Assembly (NCBI GenBank): GCA_964247745.1
Contig: CAXTVT010000006.1
Coordinates: forward strand, 11,887-75,886
DNA length: 64,000 bases
Direction: 5' to 3'
From: RH-AL1 sp964247745
GTDB taxonomy: Bacteria; Pseudomonadota; Alphaproteobacteria; Rhizobiales; Beijerinckiaceae
The position numbers and the translations under genes are program-made. The notes under the pieces are model-generated. The model saw nothing but the letters and a program-made list of their open reading frames with translations. It searched no databases and was not told the origin of the DNA. Shown here piece after piece: positions 44,133-52,747 of the stretch; the stretch's first letter is position 1, and every line of letters begins with the position of its first letter.

Positions 44133-45272
44133 CTAGGCGGCCAGCCGCTTCTCGTAGATACGATGAACCTTATCGATCTCGGCGCCGGACAGCTCGATGG
44201 GGCGACGCATGCCAGCGTTGTCCTCCAGCACCCAGCCAAACTCAATGTGATCGATGGAGAAATTACGGCCGCGTCGCCGCAGTTCCTCGATGAATGCCAG
44301 CGTGATCACGCCGCCGATGGCCTTGCGCTGCAGCGCCTTGCGGATGCCGAACAGCAGCAGGCGGCCCGATTTGAAGTTATGGTTGCGCACGCGCGAGATC
44401 ACGCGCGGCAGGTTGAAGGGCAGCAGCTTGCCGTCCATGTCGGCGAGGATCTCGTGCAGGTTCGGCAGCACGATACCGAAGGCCTGGGCCTCGCCGTCGA
44501 GTTCGACGATGAAGCCGGCCTCGGGCGGCGTGACGTATTTGAGGCCGTCCGCGACCGAGAAGAATTCCTCCTCGGTGAACGGGACGAAGCCCCAGTTCGA
44601 GTTCCAGGCATCGTTGAAGATGCTCATCAGGATCGAGGATTCGCTTTTCAGGTTCTTGAGGTCGAGCGTGCGGATCTTCAGTCGCTCCTTCCACTCCGGG
44701 CGCGACATGATCGAGCTTTTGCCTTCGAGGTCGGACTCGCGGACGGTGTAGCGGTAGGAGATGAGGTCGCGTGCCTTCTCGTATCCGCAGCGCTCCATGA
44801 GGCCCGGCAGGTAGGGTGGCGACCATGGCATGAAGATCATCGGCCTGGCGTTGAACCCGTCGACCAGCATGCCGACTTCGGCGTTCACGGAGGGCGAGAA
44901 CGGGCCGTTGATCCGAGTTGCCGCGCGCGCGGCGAGCCAATCCTCGACCGCCTTCATCAGCGCCGTGACCACCTCGATGTCGTCGATCGCGTCGACGGCG
45001 CCGAACTGCGCCGGCGAGGCGCCCACCGGAACGATACCGTTCTTGTAGACCTGCGCGACGATGCGGCCGACCCAGCGGCCGTCCTTCCGGGCAAGGAAGG
45101 CCTGCGATTCGACGAGCTTGAAGTGCGGATTGAACTTGGCCGCGAACGCCGTCCAGCGCTCGGCATCCAGCGGCGCCGAGAAGCCCGGCAGGCCCTTGTA
45201 GATCTGCCGGGGCAAGCGGCAGAACGCCAGGAACTTTCCGAGCCCTTTGACCGGGACGATCTCGATGCCCAC
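44133..45272 (-). CDS. Large GNAT-like acyltransferase, candidate ceramide N-acyltransferase
   Basis: A 379-aa soluble protein. INGPFSPSVNAEVGMLVDGF near 120-139 and MPWSPPYLPGLMERCGYEK near 147-165 are hallmarks of a broad family of large GNAT-fold proteins; the C-terminal half ends GWVLEDNAGMRRPIE. The known bacterial ceramide synthase of Caulobacter is a GNAT-type protein unrelated to eukaryotic ceramide synthases, and gene context here makes the same role plausible. I cannot align them. GTG at 45270-45272 starts 10 bp after the upstream stop. Its position between the long-chain-base synthase and the desaturase is the main functional evidence. Confidence 0.75.
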   Translation of the reverse strand: MGIEIVPVKGLGKFLAFCRLPRQIYKGLPGFSAPLDAERWTAFAAKFNPHFKLVESQAFLARKDGRWVGRIVAQVYKNGIVPVGASPAQFGAVDAIDDIEVVTALMKAVEDWLAARAATRINGPFSPSVNAEVGMLVDGFNARPMIFMPWSPPYLPGLMERCGYEKARDLISYRYTVRESDLEGKSSIMSRPEWKERLKIRTLDLKNLKSESSILMSIFNDAWNSNWGFVPFTEEEFFSVADGLKYVTPPEAGFIVELDGEAQAFGIVLPNLHEILADMDGKLLPFNLPRVISRVRNHNFKSGRLLLFGIRKALQRKAIGGVITLAFIEELRRRGRNFSIDHIEFGWVLEDNAGMRRPIELSGAEIDKVHRIYEKRLAA

Positions 45273-45282
45273 GGCGCCGCCC

Positions 45283-46725
45283 TCAGGCGGCCGGGCTCAT
45301 CGCCATCGCGTCGCCGTGGCCCATGACGTCGCCGAGCACCGCGTCGGCGAGCGACGAGGCGGCCAGCATGTCGCTCGGCATCGCGGCGATGTCGGCCGGC
45401 ATCGTGGCGACGTGCTGCGCGTGGAAGTCCACGAGGCAGTCGATCACGGCGCGGATGTCCGACTCGTCGTGCGACGCCGACAGGAAGAATCGCAGCCGCG
45501 GTTGGTCCTTGGGAACGCCGACTTGGATGATCGGCGGCACGTAGAAGCCGTGGGCGTCGAGGAAGCGCGAGGCGGCGAGCGTCTCGTAGCTGTCGCGGAA
45601 CAGGATCGGCACCACGCCCCGCCCGATCGCGGGGCCGGTGTCGAGACCGGCCTCGCGCGCGCATTCGACGAAGAGCTCGCTGTTGGCGGCGAGCTTGGCG
45701 ATGCGCCAGCTCTCGCTCTGTACCATCTCGAGGGCGGCCAGCGCGGCGGCGCTGATCACCGGCGACAGGCCGACGGAGTACACGAAGCCGGGCAGGGTGT
45801 GGCGAAACCACTTGATGACGGCATGTCTCGCGCAGACGAAGCCGCCGCAGGACGCGAAGCTTTTCGACAGCGTGCCGACGATGAGGTCGATCTCTTCGGG
45901 ATCGACACCGGTGTATTCGCACAGGCCGCGCCCCTCGGCGCCGAGCACGCCGATCGAATGCGCCTCGTCGAGCAGAAGCCAGGTGGAATGCTTCTTCTTC
46001 AGGGCGACGAGCGCCGGCAGATCGACGATGTCGCCATCCATCGAAAACAGGCTCTCGGAGACGATCAATGCGTTCTTGTGCTTGCAGCGATGCTCGCTCA
46101 TCAGCGCGTCGAGGTGACCGAGATCGTTGTGGTGGAACATGATCACCTCGCACTGCGTCGCGCGGCAGCCGGAGATGATCGAGTTGTGGCTGAGCTCGTC
46201 GAGGAAGATGACGCCGCGATTGCCCATGATGTGCGAGATGACGGTGACGTTCGTCAGGTAGCCCGAAACCAGCGTCATGACTTCCTCGACGCCGACGAAC
46301 TTCGCCAGTGCGCGCTCGAGATCCTTGTGGCTGTCGCGCTCGCCGCCGACGAGGCGCGATGCCAGGGCGCCGATGCCGACGACCTCGACCGCCGCGATCG
46401 CCGCGGCCTTGATCGACGAATTGTTGCTGAGGCCGAGATAGTCGTAATTGGCGAACGACGTGAAGCGCTCGCCCCGCGCGGCGGCGTTCTGGCGGGCCTT
46501 GTCGACCGGGACGAAGAAGGGATTGTGCTGGACGAGGTAGTTTCCGCCGGCGAGCCGAAGGCGCTTTTCGGCGTAGTCGGCGAGGCTTTTCTGTTTGTGC
46601 ACGGCTGTCGCAATCTTCGTTGGGTCGCGGGCTGGCCGCAACGGCGCGTTGATGTCGTGATCGAGGGATACCACCGCCCATCGGAGCGGCAAGAGCATGG
46701 AAGACACGCTCGCGGAACGCGGCAT
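45283..46725 (-). CDS. Serine palmitoyltransferase-type alpha-oxoamine synthase
   Basis: A PLP enzyme of up to 480 aa that condenses an amino acid with an acyl thioester. Features are YDYLGLS at 94-100, ESLFSMDGD at 224-232, the PLP Asp in DEAHS at 253-257, and the Schiff-base Lys288 in VGTLSKSFASCGG. The serine-rich SKS context is closer to serine palmitoyltransferase than to KBL or BioF. A C-terminal extension of about 45 residues is Met/Ala-rich. Start candidates are ATG 46725, ATG 46698 or a later GTG; none has a strong Shine-Dalgarno. It leads an operon with GNAT and DEGS-like genes. It would make 3-ketosphinganine; the expected ketoreductase is not nearby. Confidence 0.87.
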   Translation of the reverse strand: MPRSASVSSMLLPLRWAVVSLDHDINAPLRPARDPTKIATAVHKQKSLADYAEKRLRLAGGNYLVQHNPFFVPVDKARQNAAARGERFTSFANYDYLGLSNNSSIKAAAIAAVEVVGIGALASRLVGGERDSHKDLERALAKFVGVEEVMTLVSGYLTNVTVISHIMGNRGVIFLDELSHNSIISGCRATQCEVIMFHHNDLGHLDALMSEHRCKHKNALIVSESLFSMDGDIVDLPALVALKKKHSTWLLLDEAHSIGVLGAEGRGLCEYTGVDPEEIDLIVGTLSKSFASCGGFVCARHAVIKWFRHTLPGFVYSVGLSPVISAAALAALEMVQSESWRIAKLAANSELFVECAREAGLDTGPAIGRGVVPILFRDSYETLAASRFLDAHGFYVPPIIQVGVPKDQPRLRFFLSASHDESDIRAVIDCLVDFHAQHVATMPADIAAMPSDMLAASSLADAVLGDVMGHGDAMAMSPAA

Positions 46726-46900
46726 CCGGGAACGCGAGATGACGATGCTAAAGCTCGATGAATCAAAGCGTTAACACTCCATTCAATTCGCATTACATTC
46801 GGTTACACAAGGCCTTGCGGCTCGCCGTCGGTTTCACTCTGTGTCGCGATGCGACGGGATGTGCTAGGCAGCGCCGCGCACGAGGCGCGTCGGGGGTCCC
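46726..46900. promoter_or_regulatory. AT-rich divergent intergenic region
   Basis: This 175-bp gap between the sphingolipid-type operon and the DUF4424-like gene includes 46745-46815, which is conspicuously AT-rich for this genome (runs such as aatcaaagcgttaacac and ttcgcattacattcgg). It most likely carries both promoters. No clean -35/-10 pair was identified. Confidence 0.4.
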
Positions 46901-47941
46901 ATGGCAAAAGCGTCCTTGTCCGTGCTTCTTCGCTCGATGGCGGCCCTCGCCGTCGCGGCCCCGATCTGCGCAGGGCCGGCCCTGCGCGTCGCCCAGGCCG
47001 CTCCCGCCGCCCAGCAGGGTGAAGAGGAGGAGGATCAGCCGACCCAGGCGCCTCTGACGCTGGGCTCGATGGCCGTGGCCTCAGATCCTTCGCTCCAGGT
47101 CGAAGGCATGGCGGTCGACGTCGCGCTCGATCGGGTCGCTTACGCCTACAAGCTGCGCAACAAGGGCAAGACGAAACTGTCGCTGTCCGCCAGCGTCGCG
47201 CTACCCGACCTCGAGGTGAACACGGAGACCAACAACGTCTACGAGCTGCCCTCGCAGGCTCCGGACAATCCGGAGAAACTCGAGGTGAAGGCCGACGATG
47301 CGGCGGTGCCGACGACGCCGCATGTGCAGGCGATCGCGCTCGGCATCGACCGCGCCGCCGACCTCAAGGCCGAGTCCATGCCGCTGATCCCCTTTGGCGA
47401 AGCGACCGACAAGGCGATCGCCGGCGCTAAGCCGGAGCAGCTCGCCAAGCTCGAGGCGCTCGGCCTCGTCACGCCGCGCGATCCGTCGCAGCCGGACACG
47501 CCTGTCATCGCCGACTGGAGCCTCCACGTGGTGCACGGCTTCACGCTGGCGTTGCAGCCCGAAGCCGTGACCAACGTCGTGGTCGGCTTCGTGCCGGTGA
47601 AGGCGACGTACCACGTCGACGCTGCGAGCCTCGCCGGCTTCAACGCGCTCAAGGACCAGGTCTGCCTGACGCCTCAGGTGATGGCGGCCGCCAAGGCGCT
47701 GTTCAAGGCCAAGGGGGCGGTCGCCGTCGTCTCCGATATCACGCTCGCCAACGACGGCCCGGCCCGCTGGCTCGACAACCCCGGCGCCACCGTCGCCGTG
47801 CGCAAGCCGCAACCCAATTCGGTCGTGGCGTTCTGCGGCCTCGATGCGGCGAGCGCCGGCAAGCCGGTGGTCACCGGCAAGATGCCGGGCTCGGACCAGG
47901 CCGCCGGGTTGCGCGTGCTGATCTTCTCTCCGGGCTCGTAA
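46901..47941 (+). CDS. Secreted DUF4424-like protein
   Basis: A 346-aa exported protein. The signal sequence has core LLRSMAALAVAAPICAGPAL and cleavage near AQAAPA; an acidic patch (GEEEEDQ) follows. The mature part is beta-rich: LQVEGMAVDVALDRVAYAYKLRN, SASVALPDLEV, VIADWSLHVVHGF. The arrangement of an early strand rule (V.V.Y.(F/L).N) and NVVVGFVPVKATYHVD resembles DUF4424 envelope proteins. It is divergent from the long-chain-base operon and followed at 11 bp by a 55-aa basic protein. Role unknown; membrane-lipid-related function is only a context guess. Confidence 0.7.
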   Translation: MAKASLSVLLRSMAALAVAAPICAGPALRVAQAAPAAQQGEEEEDQPTQAPLTLGSMAVASDPSLQVEGMAVDVALDRVAYAYKLRNKGKTKLSLSASVALPDLEVNTETNNVYELPSQAPDNPEKLEVKADDAAVPTTPHVQAIALGIDRAADLKAESMPLIPFGEATDKAIAGAKPEQLAKLEALGLVTPRDPSQPDTPVIADWSLHVVHGFTLALQPEAVTNVVVGFVPVKATYHVDAASLAGFNALKDQVCLTPQVMAAAKALFKAKGAVAVVSDITLANDGPARWLDNPGATVAVRKPQPNSVVAFCGLDAASAGKPVVTGKMPGSDQAAGLRVLIFSPGS

Positions 47942-47952
47942 GGACGACCGCG

Positions 47953-48120
47953 ATGGCGACGCCGCCCGACACCTACAAGAAGGCCCCGAAGCGGTCGACG
48001 GCCAAGGGCCGGCGCGTGGTGGCGTCCCCCGAGGCGAAGGCCGCCTACGAGGCGATCATCCGCGAGAAGGAAGAGCGTGAGGCCGCCAATCGTCATCTGC
48101 CGCCCGACATGAAGCGCTGA
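47953..48120 (+). CDS. Small basic protein, 55 aa
   Basis: A short gene reading MATPPDTYKKAPKRSTAKGR and ending RHLPPDMKR. AAGGA at 47940-47944 lies 8 bases before the ATG and overlaps the preceding stop region, so it is probably cotranslated with the DUF4424-like gene. Lys/Arg-rich N-terminal half, Glu-rich amphipathic helix in the second half. No family recognised. Confidence 0.6.
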   Translation: MATPPDTYKKAPKRSTAKGRRVVASPEAKAAYEAIIREKEEREAANRHLPPDMKR

Positions 48121-48124
48121 TCGC

Positions 48125-49630
48125 TCAGGCGGCGCCACGTCCACCCGCGCCGCGGCCGCCCAGCGCGATGAGCCCGGTCCGGGTCTGCCGGCCCCACGCG
48201 CGATGGCGCGTCAGGAACGCGATCCAGCCGAGGGTCGCGCCGAGATGGCGCAGAACCTGAAACGTGAACGGCTCCGCCAGCGCGTACAGGAAAGCCTGGC
48301 CGAGCCGCGCCTTGGTGCCGGGATCGACCCAGCGCCGGTAGAGCCGAACCGACCAGAGATGGAAGGCGTAGTCGAGCGCGATCTTGCCGGCGTAGGCGCC
48401 GCCCGCCGGCACCAGCAGCGCCGCCCGCCCCGTGGCCAGGAACGCGGCAAGCAGCGCGATGGCGAACAGGCCGTAGAGCGGCTGCAGCGTGTCGAGCGCC
48501 TTGATCGGCAGCATGGCGAGGCCGAGCCGGCCATAGCGGGGATTGCCGACCATGTCGCGATACCAGAACTGCGTCTGCAGGAAGCCGCAGAACCAGCGTC
48601 GGCGCTGGCGCAGGAAGGCCGGCAGCGTGGAGGGCGCGTCGGTGACGGCGCGAGCGTTCCCGACCACGCCCGTGACCCAGCCGAGCTTCTTTTGCGCGCC
48701 GTGTCGCTGCAAGCGGTGGATCAGCTCGTAATCTTCCACCATGCAGGCCGGATCGAAGCCGCCCACCGTCAGCACGGCGTCGCGGCGGAAGCCGGCGAAG
48801 GCGCCGGAGATGAGCAGCAGCGCATCCATGCTGGCCCAGGCGTAGCGGCCCAAGAAGTTGCGGATGTACTCGTAGGTCTGAAATCCCTCGAGAAGGCGCG
48901 CCGTCGGGCTTGGTCCGCAGATCGGAATCATGATGCCGGTCGCGGCGACGAGGCGACGGTCGGCGGCGAAACTGGCGCGCAACGCTCCGCAGGCGCCTTC
49001 GTCGAGCAACGTGTCGCCGTCGACCGTGACCACCAGCTCCGTGTCGACGACGAGAAGGGCGGCGTTGAGCGCTCGCGCCTTGCCGCCGTGCGGCAGACGC
49101 AGCCAGCGCAACGACGGATGGATGGTGCTCGTTGCGACCCCGCCAAGGGCCGGCGGCGCCAGCCCGAACGCGGCCAGCGCGGCCGGCGTGGCATCGCGCG
49201 AGCCGTCGTCGGCGATCAGCACCACGTCGGGCGCGTCACCTTGCGTAAGCAGAGCCCGCAACGTGATCGGCAGCACCGCCGCCTCGTCGTGGGCGGCGAC
49301 GATGACGCCGAGCGTCGGGCGAATCCCGCCCAGGCGCGTCGCGACGGTCGGGCGCAGCAGCGGCAGCGTCTGGCGGAACACGATCGCGATCAACGCCGTG
49401 TCGTAGAGAAGGTAGGCGAAGCCGGCCGACCACGCCGCCAGGTTCGATCCGGCGAAGGCGCGTGCGGCCAGAAGGACGAACAGCAGCGCCGCGCCGCCGT
49501 GGATCGCCAGGCTCGGCCAGGGCGTCGCAGCGGGCGCGAGCCGCGGCGACGCAGCGGCGAAGGCGCGTTCCAGATCCTGGGCTGCGAAGGCGGGGGCTGC
49601 CAGATCGGCGTCTTCGGCGGGGTTTGGCAT
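48125..49630 (-). CDS. Membrane-bound family 2 glycosyltransferase (cellulose synthase-like)
   Basis: A processive-type GT2 of 501 aa. Two N-terminal membrane helices (about 45-65, 72-92) are followed by the GT-A domain with IVAAHDEAAVLPITLRAL, VTVDGDTLLDEGA (DxD), the acceptor motif MVEDYELIHRLQ and the QxxRW equivalent RQRRRWFCGF. About four C-terminal helices complete it. ATG 49630 is chosen over an upstream non-ATG start at 49648. It probably synthesises or extrudes a polysaccharide or glycolipid. No PilZ or BcsC-like partner is nearby. It converges tail-to-tail with the small basic gene, 4 bp apart. Confidence 0.88.
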   Translation of the reverse strand: MPNPAEDADLAAPAFAAQDLERAFAAASPRLAPAATPWPSLAIHGGAALLFVLLAARAFAGSNLAAWSAGFAYLLYDTALIAIVFRQTLPLLRPTVATRLGGIRPTLGVIVAAHDEAAVLPITLRALLTQGDAPDVVLIADDGSRDATPAALAAFGLAPPALGGVATSTIHPSLRWLRLPHGGKARALNAALLVVDTELVVTVDGDTLLDEGACGALRASFAADRRLVAATGIMIPICGPSPTARLLEGFQTYEYIRNFLGRYAWASMDALLLISGAFAGFRRDAVLTVGGFDPACMVEDYELIHRLQRHGAQKKLGWVTGVVGNARAVTDAPSTLPAFLRQRRRWFCGFLQTQFWYRDMVGNPRYGRLGLAMLPIKALDTLQPLYGLFAIALLAAFLATGRAALLVPAGGAYAGKIALDYAFHLWSVRLYRRWVDPGTKARLGQAFLYALAEPFTFQVLRHLGATLGWIAFLTRHRAWGRQTRTGLIALGGRGAGGRGAA

Positions 49631-49734
49631 GGCCGCGACCCTTAGCAAGCTTTGCGGACGATCTTCGACATGGCAGGGTTGCGGCGCCGTCCGCGCTGCT
49701 TTTGCCGCAGGCCGACCGGCGAAGGAACAGCTTG

Positions 49735-50358
49735 ATGACGAGCACCGCCGGCGACCGTCTGCCCTACGACGACGAACCCGTGCGGCGTTACAACCATACG
49801 GCGATGCTCCTGCATTGGCTCGTCGCCGCGCTGCTGCTCGTCAACGTGGTCTACGGCCTCGAGGCGGCGGCCGCCGACGATGCTCACGTGAGGCCGCTGA
49901 TCGAGATGCACAAGTCGATCGGTCTGACGGTGCTCGGCCTGGTGCTGCTGCGCATCCTCTGGCGGCTCGGACACAAGCCGCCGCCCTTGCCGCGTCGCTA
50001 TCCGGCTTACGAACGCAAGGGCGCCCACGTCGCCCATGTGCTGCTCTACTCCGTGATGCTGCTTCTGCCGCTCACCGGCTACATCCACGATTCCGCCTGG
50101 AAGCTCGCCGCGACCCATCCCATCCAGCTCTACGGGCTGGTGCCGTTCCCGCGCATCGGCTTCGTCGAGAGCCTGCCGGCCGCCTCCAAGGAAGAGGTCC
50201 ACACCGTCTTCGGCGCGGCCCACGTCTGGCTCGGCTACGCGCTCTATGCCCTGTTCGCGCTCCACATCGCCGGCGTGCTGAAGCACCACGCGATCGATCG
50301 CGAAGCCGAATTGTCCCGCATGCTGCCCGGAGGCGTCCGGGGGCAGGACGGCGCGTGA
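49735..50358 (+). CDS. Cytochrome b561 family protein (second copy)
   Basis: A 207-aa four-helix di-heme b protein. Helices lie near 25-43, 62-80, 97-117 and 163-183. Candidate heme histidines are in LLHWLVAA, EMHKSIGL, AHVLLYS and ALHIAGVLKHH. It is more distant from the copy at 5507. GAAGGA lies 8 bases before ATG 49735. The stop overlaps the GTG of the deacetylase gene. Quinol:acceptor or superoxide oxidoreductase activity is likely by family; its link to the deacetylase is unclear. Confidence 0.88.
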   Translation: MTSTAGDRLPYDDEPVRRYNHTAMLLHWLVAALLLVNVVYGLEAAAADDAHVRPLIEMHKSIGLTVLGLVLLRILWRLGHKPPPLPRRYPAYERKGAHVAHVLLYSVMLLLPLTGYIHDSAWKLAATHPIQLYGLVPFPRIGFVESLPAASKEEVHTVFGAAHVWLGYALYALFALHIAGVLKHHAIDREAELSRMLPGGVRGQDGA

Positions 50359-51248
50359 CCGCGCTGCCCGATCACGGGCGCTTCCCCTATTCGGCGATCG
50401 GCGATCGTCCGCAGTTCACCTGGCCGGGCGGCGCGCGCCTGGCCTGCTACATCGCCGTCAACCTCGAGCATTTCGCGTTCGGCGAGGGACTGGGTGCCGA
50501 GCGCGCGCCAAAGCATGGGCAGCCCGACGTGCTGAACTGGTCGTGGCGCGAGTACGGCAACCGCGTCGGCGCGTGGCGCATGCTCGACCTCCTCGACGAG
50601 CTCGGTCTGCCCTGCGCGGCGCTCGTCAACAGTGCGATCTACGATCATTGCCCGGACCTTCCAGCGGCGTTCCGCGCGCGGGGCGACGAGATCGTGGCTC
50701 ACGGGCGCAGCAACGCGGAGCGCCAGGGCGAGTGCGACGAGCCGGCCGAGCGCGCGCTCATCGAAGGGGCAACGCAGGTTCTCACGCGAGCCGAAGGCCG
50801 GGCGCCGCGCGGTTGGCTCGGGCCCTGGATCTCGCAGAGCAGGGTCACGCCCGATCTCCTCGCCGAAGCCGGCTACCGCTACCTGCTGGATTGGGCGATG
50901 GACGATCAGCCCGTCTGGATGACGACGCGCGGCGGCGGACGCATCCTCTCCGTGCCCTATCCGCAGGAGCTCAACGACATCCCCGCCCTCGTCGCCCGCG
51001 ACGGCGAGGCGGCCGGCTTCTGCGACAGGATCGTGGACGGTTTCTCCGAGGTGCTCGACCAGTCCGCCCGCCAGCCGCTGGTCTTCGCCGTGGCGCTGCA
51101 TCCCTACATCTTCGGCCAGCCGCACCGCTTGCGCCGCCTGCGGGTCGCGCTGAAGGCCATCGCGGCGCGCTCCGGCCCATGGTGGACGACCCCCGGCGCG
51201 ATCGCCGATGCCTACGCCGCCGTTGAAGGCGCAAGGGAATGCGGCTAA
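50355..51248 (+). CDS. Polysaccharide deacetylase family (PuuE/NodB-like)
   Basis: A 297-aa NodB-fold metal-dependent deacetylase or cyclic-amide hydrolase. The N-terminal FTWPGGARLACYIAVNLEHFAFGEG resembles allantoinase PuuE. The usual TxxDD is replaced by NSAIYDHCPDL, while HGRSNAE and LGPWISQS follow the PuuE order. It has no signal peptide, so it is cytoplasmic, arguing for a small-molecule substrate (allantoin-like) rather than cell-wall chitin. GTG 50355 overlaps the upstream TGA. It lies just before tRNA-Arg. Confidence 0.8.
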   Translation: MTALPDHGRFPYSAIGDRPQFTWPGGARLACYIAVNLEHFAFGEGLGAERAPKHGQPDVLNWSWREYGNRVGAWRMLDLLDELGLPCAALVNSAIYDHCPDLPAAFRARGDEIVAHGRSNAERQGECDEPAERALIEGATQVLTRAEGRAPRGWLGPWISQSRVTPDLLAEAGYRYLLDWAMDDQPVWMTTRGGGRILSVPYPQELNDIPALVARDGEAAGFCDRIVDGFSEVLDQSARQPLVFAVALHPYIFGQPHRLRRLRVALKAIAARSGPWWTTPGAIADAYAAVEGARECG

Positions 51249-51259
51249 GACGGTCGCAG

Positions 51260-51336
51260 GCGCCTTTAGCTCAGCTGGATAGAGTATCGGGCTTCGAACC
51301 CGAGGGTCGGGGGTTCGAATCCCTCAGGGCGCGCCA
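51260..51336 (+). tRNA. tRNA-Arg (anticodon TCG), CCA encoded
   Basis: A full cloverleaf is drawable. The acceptor stem gcgcctt pairs with agggcgc (one G-T), D-arm gctcagctggatagagt, and anticodon stem tcggg/cccga encloses the loop cttcgaa, giving TCG. The T-arm loop is ttcgaat. Discriminator G precedes an encoded CCA at 51334-51336. It reads CGA/CGG-type arginine codons. tRNA-Arg genes are frequent integration sites, but no integrase or att repeat is visible nearby. Confidence 0.95.
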
Positions 51337-51416
51337 CCTGCCGCACCACGATCGAGGCGGCGGCCTTCTCGGCGGCACCGCCGCGACCTTCCCGGTTCCC
51401 TCGAAGGACTGAGCGC

Positions 51417-52655
51417 ATGGTCCCCATCGCGGCGGTAGCCGAAGCAGAGCGAGAGGGCGCCCGATGGCGCGTGCTGGCGCTGGTCTGCGCCGGGGTCGTC
51501 CTTTCCATGACGACTTGGTTCTCCGCCACGGCCATCACGCCCGAGCTGGTCCGCATCTTCGGGCTGTCGACGGCGGCCGCTTCCTGGCTCACCAACAGCG
51601 TTCAGGTCGGGTTCGTCGTGGGGGCGCTGGCCTCGAGCCTCCTCGGCCTCCCCGACCTCGTGCCGCTGCGGCTCATGATGGGCGTCGGCGCCCTCGTGGC
51701 GGCCGCCGCCAACCTCGCCCTGCTCGTGGCTCCGTCGGTGGGAGTCCTGCTCGTCGCGAGGGTGGTGACGGGAGTGGCGTTGGCGGGCATCTACCCGCCC
51801 GCCCTCAAGCTCGTCGCGACCTGGTTCCAGCGGGGTCGGGGCACGGCGCTCGGCGCGGTGATCGCCGCGCTCACCTTGGGATCGGCCTTCCCGCACCTCG
51901 TACGCGCCTCGACGGACCACGTCGCCTGGCAGGCCGTGGTCGCCGTGGCATCCGTCGCGACGCTCGCGGGCGGCGCCGTGCTGGGCCTCTATGGCGTCGA
52001 GGGACCGTTCCCGTTCGCGCGAGCGCCGTTCGATCCCCGCCAGATCGGTGCCGTGTTGCGGAATCGTCCGCTTGCCTTGGCAAACCTCGGATACTTCGGC
52101 CACATGTGGGAATTGTATGCGATGTGGGGCTGGTTCCTGGTCTTCTCCGCGGCGGCCCTGCCTCACCTCGGCGTGTCCGACCCGAAGACCGCCTCGCTGC
52201 TGACCTTCGCCGTCGTGGCGTCGGGCATCGTGGGGTCGCTGGGCGGCGGACTTCTCGCGGACCGGATCGGCCGCACGGCTGCGGCCGCCCTCCTCATGAC
52301 CATTTCGGGCCTCTGCGCGGTGCTCATCGGTGTCGCGTTCGATGGGCCCCTCTGGTTGTTCGTGCTCGTCGCCGTGGTGTGGGGCATCACCGTGATCGGC
52401 GATTCGGCACAGTTCTCCGCCATGGCGACGGAGCTGAGCGACCCTCGTTTCGTCGGCACCGCGCTCGCGCTGCAGCTCGGCCTGGGTTTTGCCCTGACGG
52501 TGGTGTCGATCCGCCTGACCCCGGTGGTGGCGGAGTGGATTGGATGGCGTTGGACCTTCCTGCTGCTCGTCCCCGGACCCGTCGTCGGCGTGATCGCCAT
52601 GGTGTCGTTGCGTCGGCGTCCCGAGGCGAAACGGATCGCCCACGGCCTGCGCTGA
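51417..52655 (+). CDS. MFS transporter
   Basis: A 412-aa major facilitator with 12 helices, N-in C-in. The opening LSMTTWFSATAITPELVRIF resembles the MFS group that includes cyanate/nitrate-like and drug exporters. The A-motif is weak (GLPDLVPLRLMMG) and repeated in the second half as ADRIGRTAAA. ATG 51417 is clear. The LysR gene is 92 bp downstream on the same strand, a pairing that suggests regulation of this exporter. Substrate unknown. Confidence 0.88.
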   Translation: MVPIAAVAEAEREGARWRVLALVCAGVVLSMTTWFSATAITPELVRIFGLSTAAASWLTNSVQVGFVVGALASSLLGLPDLVPLRLMMGVGALVAAAANLALLVAPSVGVLLVARVVTGVALAGIYPPALKLVATWFQRGRGTALGAVIAALTLGSAFPHLVRASTDHVAWQAVVAVASVATLAGGAVLGLYGVEGPFPFARAPFDPRQIGAVLRNRPLALANLGYFGHMWELYAMWGWFLVFSAAALPHLGVSDPKTASLLTFAVVASGIVGSLGGGLLADRIGRTAAAALLMTISGLCAVLIGVAFDGPLWLFVLVAVVWGITVIGDSAQFSAMATELSDPRFVGTALALQLGLGFALTVVSIRLTPVVAEWIGWRWTFLLLVPGPVVGVIAMVSLRRRPEAKRIAHGLR

Positions 52656-52747
52656 GCACGCAGGGAACAAACCGGCGCCGCATCGTAGAGTCCGAGTAAC
52701 CTCATCGCCTCCGCGGTGGAGCGGTTCGGCCGCAGAGGAACTCCTTC

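Noticed and set aside
51260..51336. tRNA-Arg as an integration site for a mobile island
   Set aside because: No integrase, no repeated 3' tRNA fragment nearby, and flanking genes have normal composition.
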